This document shows, in pieces, positions 17,203-26,323 of a DNA stretch of 64,000 nucleotides. The stretch is taken from contig NZ_CP127385.1 of the NCBI RefSeq assembly GCF_030378205.1, positions 6,674,001 to 6,738,000 of the forward strand, read 5' to 3'. Made by a program: the position numbers and the translations under genes. The stretch comes from Bradyrhizobium sp. NP1. GTDB lineage: Bacteria; Pseudomonadota; Alphaproteobacteria; Rhizobiales; Xanthobacteraceae. The notes beneath the pieces were generated by a model. The model was not told where the DNA came from. It did no database searches and was given only the letters and a program-made list of their open reading frames with translations. Position 1 is the first letter of the stretch, and each line of letters begins with the position of its first letter.

Positions 17203-17898
17203 TCAGGTCAACACGATATCGAGCACCGCCGTATAGTGGCAAGCCGCACCCAGCAGCACGAAGCAGTGCCAGATCACGTTCTGGAAGCGCAGCCGCCGCC
17301 AGGCGTGGAAGATCACGCCGAGGCTGTACAGCGCGCCGCCAGCGACCACGAACCCCAGCGCCGTGCTCGGCAGCGCGGTCACGACGGAATGGTACAGCAT
17401 CAGGCCGCTCCAGCCGAGCGCGAGATAAAGCCCGATCGAGAGCCGGTCGAACCGCCCGGGCCAGCGCAGCTTGAGCACGATGCCGAAGATCGCCACGCAC
17501 CACACGCCGATCAGCAGCGCAATGGCGAAGATGCTGTCCTTCAGTTCCACGATGAAGGGCGTGTAGGTCGCCGCGATCAGCACATAGATCGCCGAATGGT
17601 CGAAGCGGCGCAGGATCCATTTGGTGCGCGACACCGGCCACAGATTGTAGCTCGCGGACAGGCCCAGCATCGACAGCAGGCCGGCGACGTAGATCGAGAC
17701 CACGACGATGTCGAGCGCGCTGGCATAGATGGCCGTGAGCACCACCAGCACGCTGGCCGCGATCAGGCCGAGACAGAGGCCGACGACATGCACGACGCCG
17801 TCGGCGATGATCTCGGCGCGGTCATAGTTCCAGCCGACCGCGTCGGCTGCCGCATGCACGGAGGTGGAGGCGAACTGTTTCAGTTTGAAGACGCTCAT
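17203..17898 (-). CDS. Hemolysin III / PAQR family membrane protein
   Basis: This 231-residue protein has seven predicted membrane helices. The family signature is clear: DRAEIIADGVVHVVGL at the first helix, a Ser in LGLSASYNLW, an Asp in RRFDHSAIYVLIAATYTP, and two His in the last helix region WHCFVLLGAACHYTAV. These Ser/Asp/His residues are the predicted zinc site of PAQR proteins. Despite the family name, haemolytic function is doubtful and a role in membrane lipid homeostasis is more likely. The ATG at 17898 gives a normal family length; a longer reading would add 30 unrelated residues. Confidence 0.88.
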   Translation of the reverse strand: MSVFKLKQFASTSVHAAADAVGWNYDRAEIIADGVVHVVGLCLGLIAASVLVVLTAIYASALDIVVVSIYVAGLLSMLGLSASYNLWPVSRTKWILRRFDHSAIYVLIAATYTPFIVELKDSIFAIALLIGVWCVAIFGIVLKLRWPGRFDRLSIGLYLALGWSGLMLYHSVVTALPSTALGFVVAGGALYSLGVIFHAWRRLRFQNVIWHCFVLLGAACHYTAVLDIVLT

Positions 17899-18069
17899 GC
17901 CGATCCAGCCGGATTGATTTTGCGTAGCGATAGAACGGACACCATGAAGGGTCAATGAACGTGCTCCTTCGCCCCGTAACCGGGCCAAAATGTGAAGCTT
18001 GATTTCGTTCCATTAATCGCCACCTTTTGAACGATTTTGCCCTTTCTGACGCCGGACCTTCCCCGCCGC

Positions 18070-19539
18070 ATGCCCCCGACTTTCCAGGACATTCTTGAAG
18101 AAGCCCGGCTGTCGGCGCGGGCGCTGCTCGACTATGGCGAGCACCTGTTCAATCCGACGGTGCGGCTTGGCGTCACGGGATTGTCACGGGCCGGCAAGAC
18201 CGTATTCATCACCGCGCTGGTCCACGGCCTGATCCGCGGCGGCCGCTTCCCGGTGTTCGAGCCCTATGCCTCCGGGCGCATCGCCCGCGCCCGCCTGGAA
18301 CCGCAGCCTGATGACGCCGTGCCGCGCTTTGCCTATGAAGACCATGTCCGCGCCCTGACCGAGGAGCGGCGCTGGCCGAACTCGACCGTCGACATCAGCG
18401 AGCTCAGGCTCGTGATCGACTATCAGCGCCAGAACGGCGCCGACCGCACCCTGACGCTCGACATCGTCGACTATCCCGGCGAATGGCTGCTCGACCTGCC
18501 GCTGCTCGACAAGACCTATGAACAATGGTCGGCGGAAAGCCTGGCGCTGTCGCGCGAGAAGCCGCGCGCGCATCTCGCGGCCGCCTGGCACGCGGCGCTT
18601 GCGGGCCTCGACGCCGAGGGCCGCGAGGACGAGCAGGCGACGCTGGCCGCGGCAAAGCTCTTCACCGACTATTTGCGCGCCTGCCGCGACGAGCGTTTCG
18701 CGATGAGCCTGCTGCCGCCCGGGCGCTTCCTGATGCCGGGAAATCTCGCGGGCTCGCCGGCGCTGACCTTCGCCCCGCTCGACGTGCCGGCCGACGGCAC
18801 GGCGCCGTCGGGCTCGCTGTGGGCGATGATGGTGCGCCGCTACGAGGCCTACAAGGACATCGTGGTGCGCCCGTTCTTCCGCGATCATTTCGCTCGCCTC
18901 GACCGCCAGATCGTGCTGGTCGATGCGCTGTCCGCCTTCAATTCCGGCCCCGAGGCGCTGCACGATCTCGAAGCGGCGCTCGCCGGCATCCTCGATTGCT
19001 TCAGGGTCGGCCGCAGCAGCTTCCTCGCGAACCTGTTCCGCCCGCGGATCGACCGCATCCTGTTCGCCGCCACCAAGGCCGACCATCTGCACCACCAGAG
19101 CCATGACCGGCTCGAGGCCGTGCTGCGGCGCGCGGTCGCAAGCGCGGCCGGACGCGCGGAGGCCAGCGGAGCCGCGATCGACGTCGTGGCGCTCGCCGCC
19201 GTGCGCGCCACGCGCGAGGCGATGGTCGCGCGCGGCCGCGACCGGTTGCCGTCGATCCTGGGCACCCCGGCGCCCGGCGAAACCGCGGGCGGCGAGGCGT
19301 TCGACGGCAATACGGAAGTGGCGACCTTTCCGGGCGACCTGCCGGCCGACGCCGGCACGCTGTTCGGCGGCGAGGATGCCTTCCGCGGCCTTTCCTCGAC
19401 CGGCGCGGGCGAGAGCGACTTCCGCTTCCTGCGTTTCCGGCCGCCGGCGCTCGAACGCGATGGCGACGGCGAGCCCGTGCTGCCTCACATCCGCCTTGAC
19501 CGGGCGCTGCAGTTTCTGATCGGAGACCGACTGCAATGA
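18070..19539 (+). CDS. YcjX-like P-loop GTPase family protein (DUF463)
   Basis: This is a 489-residue cytosolic protein. A P-loop GLSRAGKT lies about 40 residues from the start. The region LTLDIVDYPGEWLLDLPLL has the DxxG-type switch of GTPases. Further family blocks are IVLVDALSAFNSGPEAL and ATKADHLH, the latter matching the NKxD-type guanine specificity motif. The ATG at 18070 is preferred to a TTG 33 bases upstream; neither has a good Shine-Dalgarno site. It is followed by a DUF697 membrane protein overlapping by four bases, as for ycjX-ycjF in enterobacteria, where the pair belongs to an envelope stress regulon. Its cellular role is unknown. Confidence 0.88.
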   Translation: MPPTFQDILEEARLSARALLDYGEHLFNPTVRLGVTGLSRAGKTVFITALVHGLIRGGRFPVFEPYASGRIARARLEPQPDDAVPRFAYEDHVRALTEERRWPNSTVDISELRLVIDYQRQNGADRTLTLDIVDYPGEWLLDLPLLDKTYEQWSAESLALSREKPRAHLAAAWHAALAGLDAEGREDEQATLAAAKLFTDYLRACRDERFAMSLLPPGRFLMPGNLAGSPALTFAPLDVPADGTAPSGSLWAMMVRRYEAYKDIVVRPFFRDHFARLDRQIVLVDALSAFNSGPEALHDLEAALAGILDCFRVGRSSFLANLFRPRIDRILFAATKADHLHHQSHDRLEAVLRRAVASAAGRAEASGAAIDVVALAAVRATREAMVARGRDRLPSILGTPAPGETAGGEAFDGNTEVATFPGDLPADAGTLFGGEDAFRGLSSTGAGESDFRFLRFRPPALERDGDGEPVLPHIRLDRALQFLIGDRLQ

Positions 19540-20567
19540 GCGACAAGACCCATCGGCGGCCGGCGACCTTCCGCCTCGACGATCCCGGCGTGGTCGTCGT
19601 CGACGGTGACGAGCACGCCCGCGCCGGCCGCGGCACGGTGCGCATCACGCCCGAACCCGAGCCGGCGCTGCCTGTTCCGGTTGATGCCCCGCCGGTGCCG
19701 GCGCGCCGCGGCTTCCGCTGGGGCACGCTGTTCTGGACCGCGACGGGAGGACTCGTGCTGCTTGGCGCGGGCCTCGGCGTCGCCAGGCTGGTCGAGGACC
19801 TGTTCGCGCGCAGCGAAGGCCTCGGCATTCTCGGCCTCGCGCTCGCGGTTCTCGCCGCGCTGGCGCTGGCCGCGATCGTCGCGCGCGAAACCTTCGGGCT
19901 GATGCGGCTTGCCACCATCGAGAAGCTGCATCGGCGGGCGCTCGACGTGCTGGCGAGCGACGACCGCGCCGCCAGCCGCGCCGTCGTCAACGACCTGTTG
20001 CAGCTCGCGCACCAGAATCCGCAGCTGGCGCGCGCCCGCGCCGCGCTGAAGGACCACGCCAACGACATCATCGACGGCGCCGATATGATCCGGCTCGCCG
20101 AGCGCGAACTGATGACGCCGCTCGACGCCGAGGCGCGGCGGCTGGTGTCGGTGGCCGCGCAGCGCGTCTCCGTGGTGACGGCGGTGAGCCCGCGCGCCGC
20201 GATCGACGTGCTGTTCGTGTTCGTGGCGTCGCTGCGGCTGATCCGGCAGCTGGCGCGGCTCTATGGCGGCCGGCCGGGTGCGCTCGGCATGATCCGCCTG
20301 CTGCGCCACGTGGTCGCCCATCTCGCCATCACCGGCGGCATGGCGGCGAGCGACAGCGTGGTGCAGCAGATGCTCGGCCATGGCATCGCGGCGAAACTCT
20401 CGCAGCGCCTCGGCGAAGGCATCCTGAACGGGCTGCTCACCGCGCGCCTCGGGCTTGCCGCCATTGACGTGACGCGGCCGCTGCCGTTCACGGCGCTGCC
20501 GCGGCCGGTGCTCGCCGATCTCGCGCGGGATCTGTTGCGCAAGCGCGAGGACGCGGAAGAGAACTAG
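19536..20567 (+). CDS. DUF697 / YcjF-like membrane protein
   Basis: This is a 343-residue protein. After a disordered N-terminal 60 residues come two membrane helices (LFWTATGGLVLLGAGLGVARLV and LALAVLAALALAAIVARETFGLM), then a helical cytosolic domain with the DUF697 block around AAIDVLFVFVASLRLIRQLARLYGGRPG. It overlaps YcjX by four bases and very likely forms a complex with it at the inner membrane. It ends in CTAG, which also serves as the stop of the convergent glycosyltransferase gene. Confidence 0.87.
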   Translation: MSDKTHRRPATFRLDDPGVVVVDGDEHARAGRGTVRITPEPEPALPVPVDAPPVPARRGFRWGTLFWTATGGLVLLGAGLGVARLVEDLFARSEGLGILGLALAVLAALALAAIVARETFGLMRLATIEKLHRRALDVLASDDRAASRAVVNDLLQLAHQNPQLARARAALKDHANDIIDGADMIRLAERELMTPLDAEARRLVSVAAQRVSVVTAVSPRAAIDVLFVFVASLRLIRQLARLYGGRPGALGMIRLLRHVVAHLAITGGMAASDSVVQQMLGHGIAAKLSQRLGEGILNGLLTARLGLAAIDVTRPLPFTALPRPVLADLARDLLRKREDAEEN

Positions 20568-22129
20568 GCGAGCACGCGCCAGCGGAACAGCGGCGAATCC
20601 CTGGGCGGCGACAGTTCCGGCGTCCAGCCGGTCAGCTTTTCCAGCACGTAAGTATCCATCACCACGCCGCGCCACACCCGGTCGATGCGGCCGAGCGGCT
20701 GTCGGCCGGCGGGAATGGCCGACCAGATCGGGCCGAGATTGTCGGGCTCGCGGCCGACATAGAGGCCGGGATGGCCGGCGATGCGGTCGACGCCGGGATC
20801 GTGAAAATCCTGGAAGCGGCCGCGCTCGTTGATCTGGACCACCGGCACGCGGCCGTTGAAGTGCCAGCGCAGCATCGCATAGGTGCGATAGTCCGTGGTC
20901 GCGATCCAGCTCGCGCCCGTGCTCCGCAACTCGTTTTCCACGCGCGCGGCGACCGCCTGATAGCCGGCCTCACCGCCAACCGGGTCGGTGCGCCCGATCA
21001 GGTTCCACGGTGCCGCGACGTAATAGAGGAACACGACCACGACGAAGCCGATGCCCGAGACAACAGCGATCCTGGCCCAGCCGCGCGTCGCCCTCACCAG
21101 TCCCGCCGACCAGCCTTCACGCGGCATCAACGAAATGTTGATCGCGGTCGCGGCAATGCCGGCCGGCCACAGGAACATCGGCCAGGTATCGCCGACCCGC
21201 AGGCTCAAGGACTTCCAGAGGAAATAGCCGAACGGGACCAGCACCGCAGTCGACAGCAGGATCGCGACCGGCTCGCGCGCGCGATAGCCGCGCCACGCTG
21301 TCAACGCCGTGCCGAACAGCACGACCGGCAGCAGCACGAACCCGACGAGGCCGAACTGCAGGCTCAGGAACTCGCCGAGCGTGCGCAGCGAGATGTCATG
21401 GGTGGCGGAGGCGCGCACGAACTGGAAGCGGAACGAGGCCCAGTCGTGCTGGACATTCCAGATCAACACCGGGAGGAACACGACAACAGCGAGCAGCGCC
21501 GCTGCGTAAGGATAGGGACTGAGGACCCAGCGGCGGCGCCAGTCCGGCACCAGCATGAACGCGGCGATCGCCGGCAGCAGCATCACCGCGGTGAATTTCG
21601 ACAGCAGCGCAAGCCCGCCGAACAGCCCCGCGGCCAGCCACCAGCGCGGATTGCCGCTTTCGGCAAGCCGTACCAGCGACCACAGCATCGCGGTCGCAAA
21701 CGGAATCAGCGCGGTGTCGGGCGCGACCTTGGCCATCAGCAGGCCGTAATAGAGCGCGGCCTCCGGCATCAGCACGGCGAGCACCACCGCACGCAGGTCG
21801 TGCGTGACGCGGCGGACGATGTCGGCCAGCAGCGCCTGCGTCACCAGCATGGCAAGCAGGCCGGCGAGGCGGACGCCGAGATTGGTGTCGCCGAAGATGG
21901 CGGTTCCGAACCGGATGAACCACGCGATCATGGGCGGATGGTCGAGGAACGACAGCGCGCTCTCCTTCGACCAGGTCCAGTAATAGGCCTCGTCGGTGCG
22001 CAACTCGGTCACGCCGGCATAGATAACCCTCACGAGCGTCATCGCCGCGACAATGACGAGCGCGACGATCAAGGCCCGGCGCGAGGAATCGTCCGGCTTG
22101 GTGAGGTTTTCGGGAGCGGCTGGCGGCAC
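20564..22129 (-). CDS. ArnT-like glycosyltransferase (GT39/GT83 fold)
   Basis: This 521-residue polytopic membrane protein has about 11-12 hydrophobic helices. The first periplasmic loop carries LRTDEAYYWTWSKESALSFLDHPPMIAWFIR, with the catalytic Asp-Glu of the ArnT/PMT superfamily and the usual DHPP. Such enzymes transfer a sugar from polyprenyl phosphate to lipid A or another envelope acceptor on the periplasmic face. The C-terminal soluble region (from about residue 390) is the expected periplasmic domain. The acceptor and sugar cannot be told. Its stop codon shares CTAG with the convergent DUF697 gene. Confidence 0.85.
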   Translation of the reverse strand: MPPAAPENLTKPDDSSRRALIVALVIVAAMTLVRVIYAGVTELRTDEAYYWTWSKESALSFLDHPPMIAWFIRFGTAIFGDTNLGVRLAGLLAMLVTQALLADIVRRVTHDLRAVVLAVLMPEAALYYGLLMAKVAPDTALIPFATAMLWSLVRLAESGNPRWWLAAGLFGGLALLSKFTAVMLLPAIAAFMLVPDWRRRWVLSPYPYAAALLAVVVFLPVLIWNVQHDWASFRFQFVRASATHDISLRTLGEFLSLQFGLVGFVLLPVVLFGTALTAWRGYRAREPVAILLSTAVLVPFGYFLWKSLSLRVGDTWPMFLWPAGIAATAINISLMPREGWSAGLVRATRGWARIAVVSGIGFVVVVFLYYVAAPWNLIGRTDPVGGEAGYQAVAARVENELRSTGASWIATTDYRTYAMLRWHFNGRVPVVQINERGRFQDFHDPGVDRIAGHPGLYVGREPDNLGPIWSAIPAGRQPLGRIDRVWRGVVMDTYVLEKLTGWTPELSPPRDSPLFRWRVLA

Positions 22130-22244
22130 GGCGCTTTCTCACCGACTGCCATGCGGGTGTCAACTCGGCCGCCGCCTTTCGATGGCTCCCATGACCGGCG
22201 CTTTTGAAGTGGAATAAAGCGCTTGCATCGCAGATAATTATTCC

Positions 22245-23987
22245 ATGAATCGCCCCGCCCGCCTGAACGAACGAGTTTCCCGAACGCTCCGCGGGATCGG
22301 GCTGCGGCAGGTCCGGCTCGCCTGCGGCGTCGTGCTGTTTTCCTACCTGGTGAGCCATTTCCTCAATCACGCGCTCGGCAACATCTCGCTGGATGCGCTT
22401 GCCGACGGCGTTCGCATCCACACCCTGTTCTGGCGCTTTCTGCCGGTCTCGATCGTGCTGTACACGGCCATCCTGCTGCACAGCGGGCTCGGCATCTGGG
22501 CACTCTATCAGCGGCGCGAATTCCGCTGGCGGGCGATCGAGCCGCTGCAGCTCGTGCTGGGCTTGAGCGTGCCTGCGCTGGTCGCCTCCCACATCATCGG
22601 CGCGCGGCTGGCGCACGCGCTGTTCGAGAATCAGAAACTCTACCCGCAGGAACTCTACGCGTTCTTCGTCGGCGTGCCGTTCAACGCCTGGAAGATGTCG
22701 GCAGTGCTGGTCATCGCCTGGGTGCACGGCTGCATCGGCCTGCACTTCTGGCTCCGGATGCGGAGCTTCTACCCGAAGGCCGCGCCCTTCCTGCTGGCGC
22801 TCGCGGTGCTGATCCCGACGCTGGCGCTGCTCGGCGTCTATCAGGCCGGCCGCACCGTGATCGCCGAGAGCGCCAATGCACCCTGGCGCGACGCAAACCT
22901 GTCGCCGCAGCAGGTTGGCACGCCGGCGCAACAGACGACGCTCGAGACGATCGCCGACGATTTCCTGATCGGCTATCTCGGGCTGGTCGCGGTCGTGCTG
23001 CTGGCGCGCGGCGCCCGCGCGCTGATGGAGCGGCGCGGCAGCATGATCACGCTGTCCTACGGCAATGGAAGGGTGGTGCGGGTCCCCAAGGGCCTCAGCG
23101 TGCTGGAAGCAAGCCTGCGCAACAATGTCCCGCATGCCAGCGTGTGCGGCGGCCGCGCGCGCTGCTCGACCTGCCGGATCCGCATCATCGGCGATTGCAG
23201 CGGACTGCCGCAGCCGTCGCAGCGCGAGGCCTTCGTGCTCGCGCGCGTCGGCTCCTCCGATCCCGCGATCCGGCTCGCGTGCCAGTTGCGGCCCGCCGCC
23301 GACCTCTCCTTCTTCCAGCTCTTCACGCCGCAAGTGACCGCCGCCAATGCGCCCGGCTCGCACCCGGCGCGGATCGGCCAGGAACGATACCTGGTCAGCC
23401 TGTTCGTCGATATGCGCGGCTCGACGCACCTCGCCGAAAAGCGGCTGCCGTTCGACACCGTGTTCATCGTCAACCGTTTCCTCGCCGCGGTGTCGCAGGC
23501 GGTCATCGAAAATGGCGGCCAGCCGAACCAGTTCGTCGGCGACGGCATGCTGGCGCTGTTCGGGCTATCCACCACCGCGCGCAACGCTTGCCGGCAGGCG
23601 CTGCGGGCAGCCGCCGCGATCGCAGCCAACATCGACGAGCTCAACCAGTTCCTCGGCCACGACCTGCGCGAGCCGATGCGGTTCGGCATCGGCATCCATG
23701 GCGGCGAGGTGATCGTCGGCGACATCGGCTATCGCGACCACATGGTTTTTACCGCGCTCGGCGACGCCGTGAACGTCGCCTCCCGCCTGCAGGAGCTGAC
23801 CAAGACGCTCGGCTGCGAGGCAATCCTCTCCGAGGAGGTGCGCGTTACCGCAGGTCTTGCCGCAGACGCGCTGCCGCAGCAGGAAGTGGCGATCCGCGGC
23901 CGCGACGAGCCGATGGTGCTGCGTACCGTCGCTGACGCGCGGACGCTGGCGGCGCTGCTCGACAAGGCGGACCCGATCGCGGCCTGA
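22245..23987 (+). CDS. Membrane adenylate cyclase with cytochrome b-like anchor and [2Fe-2S] domain (CyaC-like)
   Basis: This is a 580-residue protein in three parts. Residues 15-260 hold about six membrane helices with His-rich faces (SHFLNHALG, LLHSGLGIW, ASHIIGARLAH, VHGCIGLHFW), like the dihaem cytochrome b anchor of succinate dehydrogenase. Residues about 268-360 are a plant-type ferredoxin domain with Cys301, Cys307, Cys310 and Cys346. The class III cyclase domain (about 378-560) has metal-binding Asp389 (FVDMRGST) and Asp433 (FVGDGMLALF), plus GIGIHGGEVIVGD and ALGDAVNVASRLQ. The layout matches quinone/redox-responsive cyclases such as CyaC of Sinorhizobium meliloti, as far as I recall that family. 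It would make cAMP in response to respiratory redox state. It is monocistronic. Confidence 0.88.
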   Translation: MNRPARLNERVSRTLRGIGLRQVRLACGVVLFSYLVSHFLNHALGNISLDALADGVRIHTLFWRFLPVSIVLYTAILLHSGLGIWALYQRREFRWRAIEPLQLVLGLSVPALVASHIIGARLAHALFENQKLYPQELYAFFVGVPFNAWKMSAVLVIAWVHGCIGLHFWLRMRSFYPKAAPFLLALAVLIPTLALLGVYQAGRTVIAESANAPWRDANLSPQQVGTPAQQTTLETIADDFLIGYLGLVAVVLLARGARALMERRGSMITLSYGNGRVVRVPKGLSVLEASLRNNVPHASVCGGRARCSTCRIRIIGDCSGLPQPSQREAFVLARVGSSDPAIRLACQLRPAADLSFFQLFTPQVTAANAPGSHPARIGQERYLVSLFVDMRGSTHLAEKRLPFDTVFIVNRFLAAVSQAVIENGGQPNQFVGDGMLALFGLSTTARNACRQALRAAAAIAANIDELNQFLGHDLREPMRFGIGIHGGEVIVGDIGYRDHMVFTALGDAVNVASRLQELTKTLGCEAILSEEVRVTAGLAADALPQQEVAIRGRDEPMVLRTVADARTLAALLDKADPIAA

Positions 23988-24191
23988 CCTCGCTCGCACG
24001 CACGCGCTTGCTGCAATGCAAAACATGGGCCGAAAGCATGATTTGACTTCGATGCCGCCAATGCGGCTATGTGGGCCTTGCATCCTCTCCACCGCAGCGG
24101 GCACCCGTTTGCGTTGGGGAATATGCGCCGCGTATTGCGGTTAGTAAGCCGGTGATGACCGGCTCAACAGGAATGCTTCGGGGGAAGCTGA

Positions 24192-25391
24192 ATGCTCGAC
24201 AGAAGAGAATGGATGAAGCGCGCCGGCCTGACGGCGCTCGCCGCGGGCCTCGGACCGGCCAGGGCGCTGGCGCTGGATACGGCGACACTGCCGTTTGGCA
24301 ACGGCGAACGGCCGCTGGTGCAATACCCGCAGAAGCGCCCGATGATCCGGCTGACCAGCCGCCCGCCGCAGCTCGAGACGCCGTTCCACATCTTCAATGA
24401 CGGCCCGATCACGCCGAACAATGCGTTCTTCGTCCGCTATCATCTGGCCGACGTTCCCTACAACATCGATCCCGACAAATTCACGGTGGAGATCAAGGGC
24501 AAGGTCGATCGCGCGCTGAAGCTGTCGCTCAAGGACATCAGGAAGCTCAAGGCGGTCGAGCTCGTCGCAGTCAACCAGTGCTCCGGCAACAGCCGCGGCT
24601 TCTTCGAGCCGCGCGTCGCCGGCGGCCAGCTCGCCAACGGCGCGATGGGCAACGCGCGCTGGCGCGGCGTGCCGCTGAAGACCGTGCTCGACATGGCCGG
24701 CGTGCAGGCGGGCGCCAAGCAGGTCACCTTCAGCGGCATGGACGGCCCGGTCAGCGACAAGACGCCCGACTTCGTCAAGGCGCTCGATATCGACCACGCC
24801 CGCGATGGCGAGGTGATGCTGGCCTATGGCATGAACGGCGACGACCTGCCGGTTCTCAACGGCTTTCCGCTGCGCCTCGTGGTGCCCGGCTTCTACGGCA
24901 CCTATTGGGTGAAGCACCTCAACGAGATCACCGTCATCGACAGCGTGTTCGACGGCTTCTGGATGAAGTCGGCCTACCGGATACCCGACACGCCCTGCAA
25001 CTGTGTCGACCCCGGCACCGCGCCGAAGGCGACCATTCCGATCAACCGCTTCACGGTGCGCTCGTTCATCACCAACGTCACCGATGGCGCCAAGATGAAG
25101 CCGGGCACACTGAAGCTGAAGGGCATCGCCTTCGACGGCGGCACCGGCATCAAGGAGGTCGCGGTCTCGACCGACGGCGGCAAGAGCTGGACGCAGGCCA
25201 AGCTCGGCAAGGATCTCGGCAAATACTCGTTCCGGGAATGGACGCTGCCGGTGAAGCTCGCGTCCGGCACGAGCGAGCTCAAGGTTCGCGCCACCAGCAA
25301 TGGCGGCGACACGCAGCCGATGGAGCCGCGCTGGAATCCGGCCGGCTATCTGCGCAACGTCGTCGAAACCGTGCGCGTCACCGCAGCGTGA
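24192..25391 (+). CDS. sorA: Sulfite dehydrogenase molybdenum subunit SorA
   Basis: This is a 399-residue molybdopterin oxidoreductase of the sulfite oxidase family. The twin-arginine leader DRREWMKRAGLTALAAGLGPARA directs the folded enzyme to the periplasm. The Mo-binding fold includes VNQCSGNSRG with the Mo-ligand Cys130, and the C-terminal dimerisation domain contains GTGIKEVAVSTDGGKSW. It oxidises sulfite to sulfate and passes electrons to the cytochrome encoded next. The sorB-like gene starts 11 bases after its stop, giving the classical SorAB heterodimer. GGGGGAAG upstream supports the ATG at 24192. Confidence 0.92.
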   Translation: MLDRREWMKRAGLTALAAGLGPARALALDTATLPFGNGERPLVQYPQKRPMIRLTSRPPQLETPFHIFNDGPITPNNAFFVRYHLADVPYNIDPDKFTVEIKGKVDRALKLSLKDIRKLKAVELVAVNQCSGNSRGFFEPRVAGGQLANGAMGNARWRGVPLKTVLDMAGVQAGAKQVTFSGMDGPVSDKTPDFVKALDIDHARDGEVMLAYGMNGDDLPVLNGFPLRLVVPGFYGTYWVKHLNEITVIDSVFDGFWMKSAYRIPDTPCNCVDPGTAPKATIPINRFTVRSFITNVTDGAKMKPGTLKLKGIAFDGGTGIKEVAVSTDGGKSWTQAKLGKDLGKYSFREWTLPVKLASGTSELKVRATSNGGDTQPMEPRWNPAGYLRNVVETVRVTAA

Positions 25392-25402
25392 GGAGAATGA
25401 CC

Positions 25403-25735
25403 ATGCGACGCTCATCCCTCCTCGCGCTGGCCGGCCTTGGCGCGGCCGCAGGCCTTGTAGTAGCCCTCGGTCTGGCCAGCGGCCAGGCGGCGCCGATCTC
25501 GTACAGCCTTCCCGAGGAGAATGTGGTCTTCAAGCCGGGGCCAAACCTCGAGGTGGTGCAGAACAACTGCACGGCCTGCCATTCCGCCGACTACGTCGGC
25601 ACGCAGCCGCGCGGCGAGAAGTTCAAGAAGGACTTCTGGCAGGCCGAGGTGACCAAGATGATCAAGGTTTATGGGGCGCCGATCGACGACGCCGACGTTC
25701 CCAAGATCGTCGACTACCTCGCCGCCACCTATTGA
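25403..25735 (+). CDS. sorB: Sulfite dehydrogenase cytochrome c subunit SorB
   Basis: This 110-residue periplasmic cytochrome has a signal peptide of about 29 residues, one haem c motif CTACH (56-60), and the rest of a small class I c-type domain ending DVPKIVDYLAATY. It accepts electrons from the SorA Mo centre and hands them to the respiratory chain. AGGAG at 25391-25395 lies 7 bases before the ATG at 25403; an ATG at 25397 is too close to it. No distal Met ligand is evident by eye in the expected region after KMIKVYG, so the axial ligation is uncertain. Confidence 0.9.
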   Translation: MRRSSLLALAGLGAAAGLVVALGLASGQAAPISYSLPEENVVFKPGPNLEVVQNNCTACHSADYVGTQPRGEKFKKDFWQAEVTKMIKVYGAPIDDADVPKIVDYLAATY

Positions 25736-25985
25736 ATCAGCCGCCTGCGGCTTCGTCCTCGGGGACGACGGGCACCGCCCCGTCCGCCCCCGGGGGCCGG
25801 CATCACATTTGCTTTGACGACCGACAAAATGCCCCCAAAATGCGCGGCCTGTCGGCCGTTTCGGCCGTCTCGGGCTCACGTTTGCGCTATCAAGGTTGCC
25901 ACAATCATCGTATCTTTTAGGCCGGGCCGGCCGGTTGGCGGTGATCGGCGGCCTGTTATTTTTTTGACTCTCCGGAGAAGACGTA

Positions 25986-26186
25986 ATGGCTAAAGGTACT
26001 GTTAAATGGTTCAACCCCACGAAGGGCTATGGATTTATCCAGCCCGCTTCGGGCGGGAAGGACATATTCGTGCATATTTCAGCGGTTCAGAAGGCCGGCC
26101 TGTCCACCCTCAACGAAGGGCAAACCGTCGAGTACGATGAGGTTGCCAATCGCGGCAGGAGCTCGGCCGAGAACCTCAAGGTCTAG
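25986..26186 (+). CDS. Cold-shock protein (CspA family)
   Basis: This 66-residue single cold-shock domain begins [20 protein letters not shown] and contains [10 protein letters not shown]. These hold the RNP1 and RNP2 motifs that bind single-stranded RNA or DNA. It acts as an RNA chaperone; whether it is cold-induced is not shown by the sequence. The GGAGAAG site lies at 25974-25980. The 75 bases before the start include a GC-rich potential hairpin followed by TTATTTTTTT (25957-25966), which may form a leader structure as in other csp genes. Confidence 0.95.
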   Translation: MAKGTVKWFNPTKGYGFIQPASGGKDIFVHISAVQKAGLSTLNEGQTVEYDEVANRGRSSAENLKV

Positions 26187-26323
26187 CCACGCAATCGCGC
26201 ACCGGCCACGGCCCCGCACCGGGACGCCGTCTGTGACCTTCCGATAACATCAAAATCATTTGCGCCGGCGTGAGCCGTGATCATCGCGCGCTCGCGCCGG
26301 CGGAAAATAATAGCCCTCGCGCG

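Noticed and set aside
17203..17898. Treating the HlyIII protein as a haemolysin of the type I secretion system
   Set aside because: It is a seven-helix PAQR-type membrane protein unrelated to RTX haemolysins and is 36 kb from the exporter.
26262..26302. Hairpin between the cold-shock gene and the convergent hypothetical gene
   Set aside because: The stem is imperfect and no T tract follows on either strand, so a terminator call is not supported.
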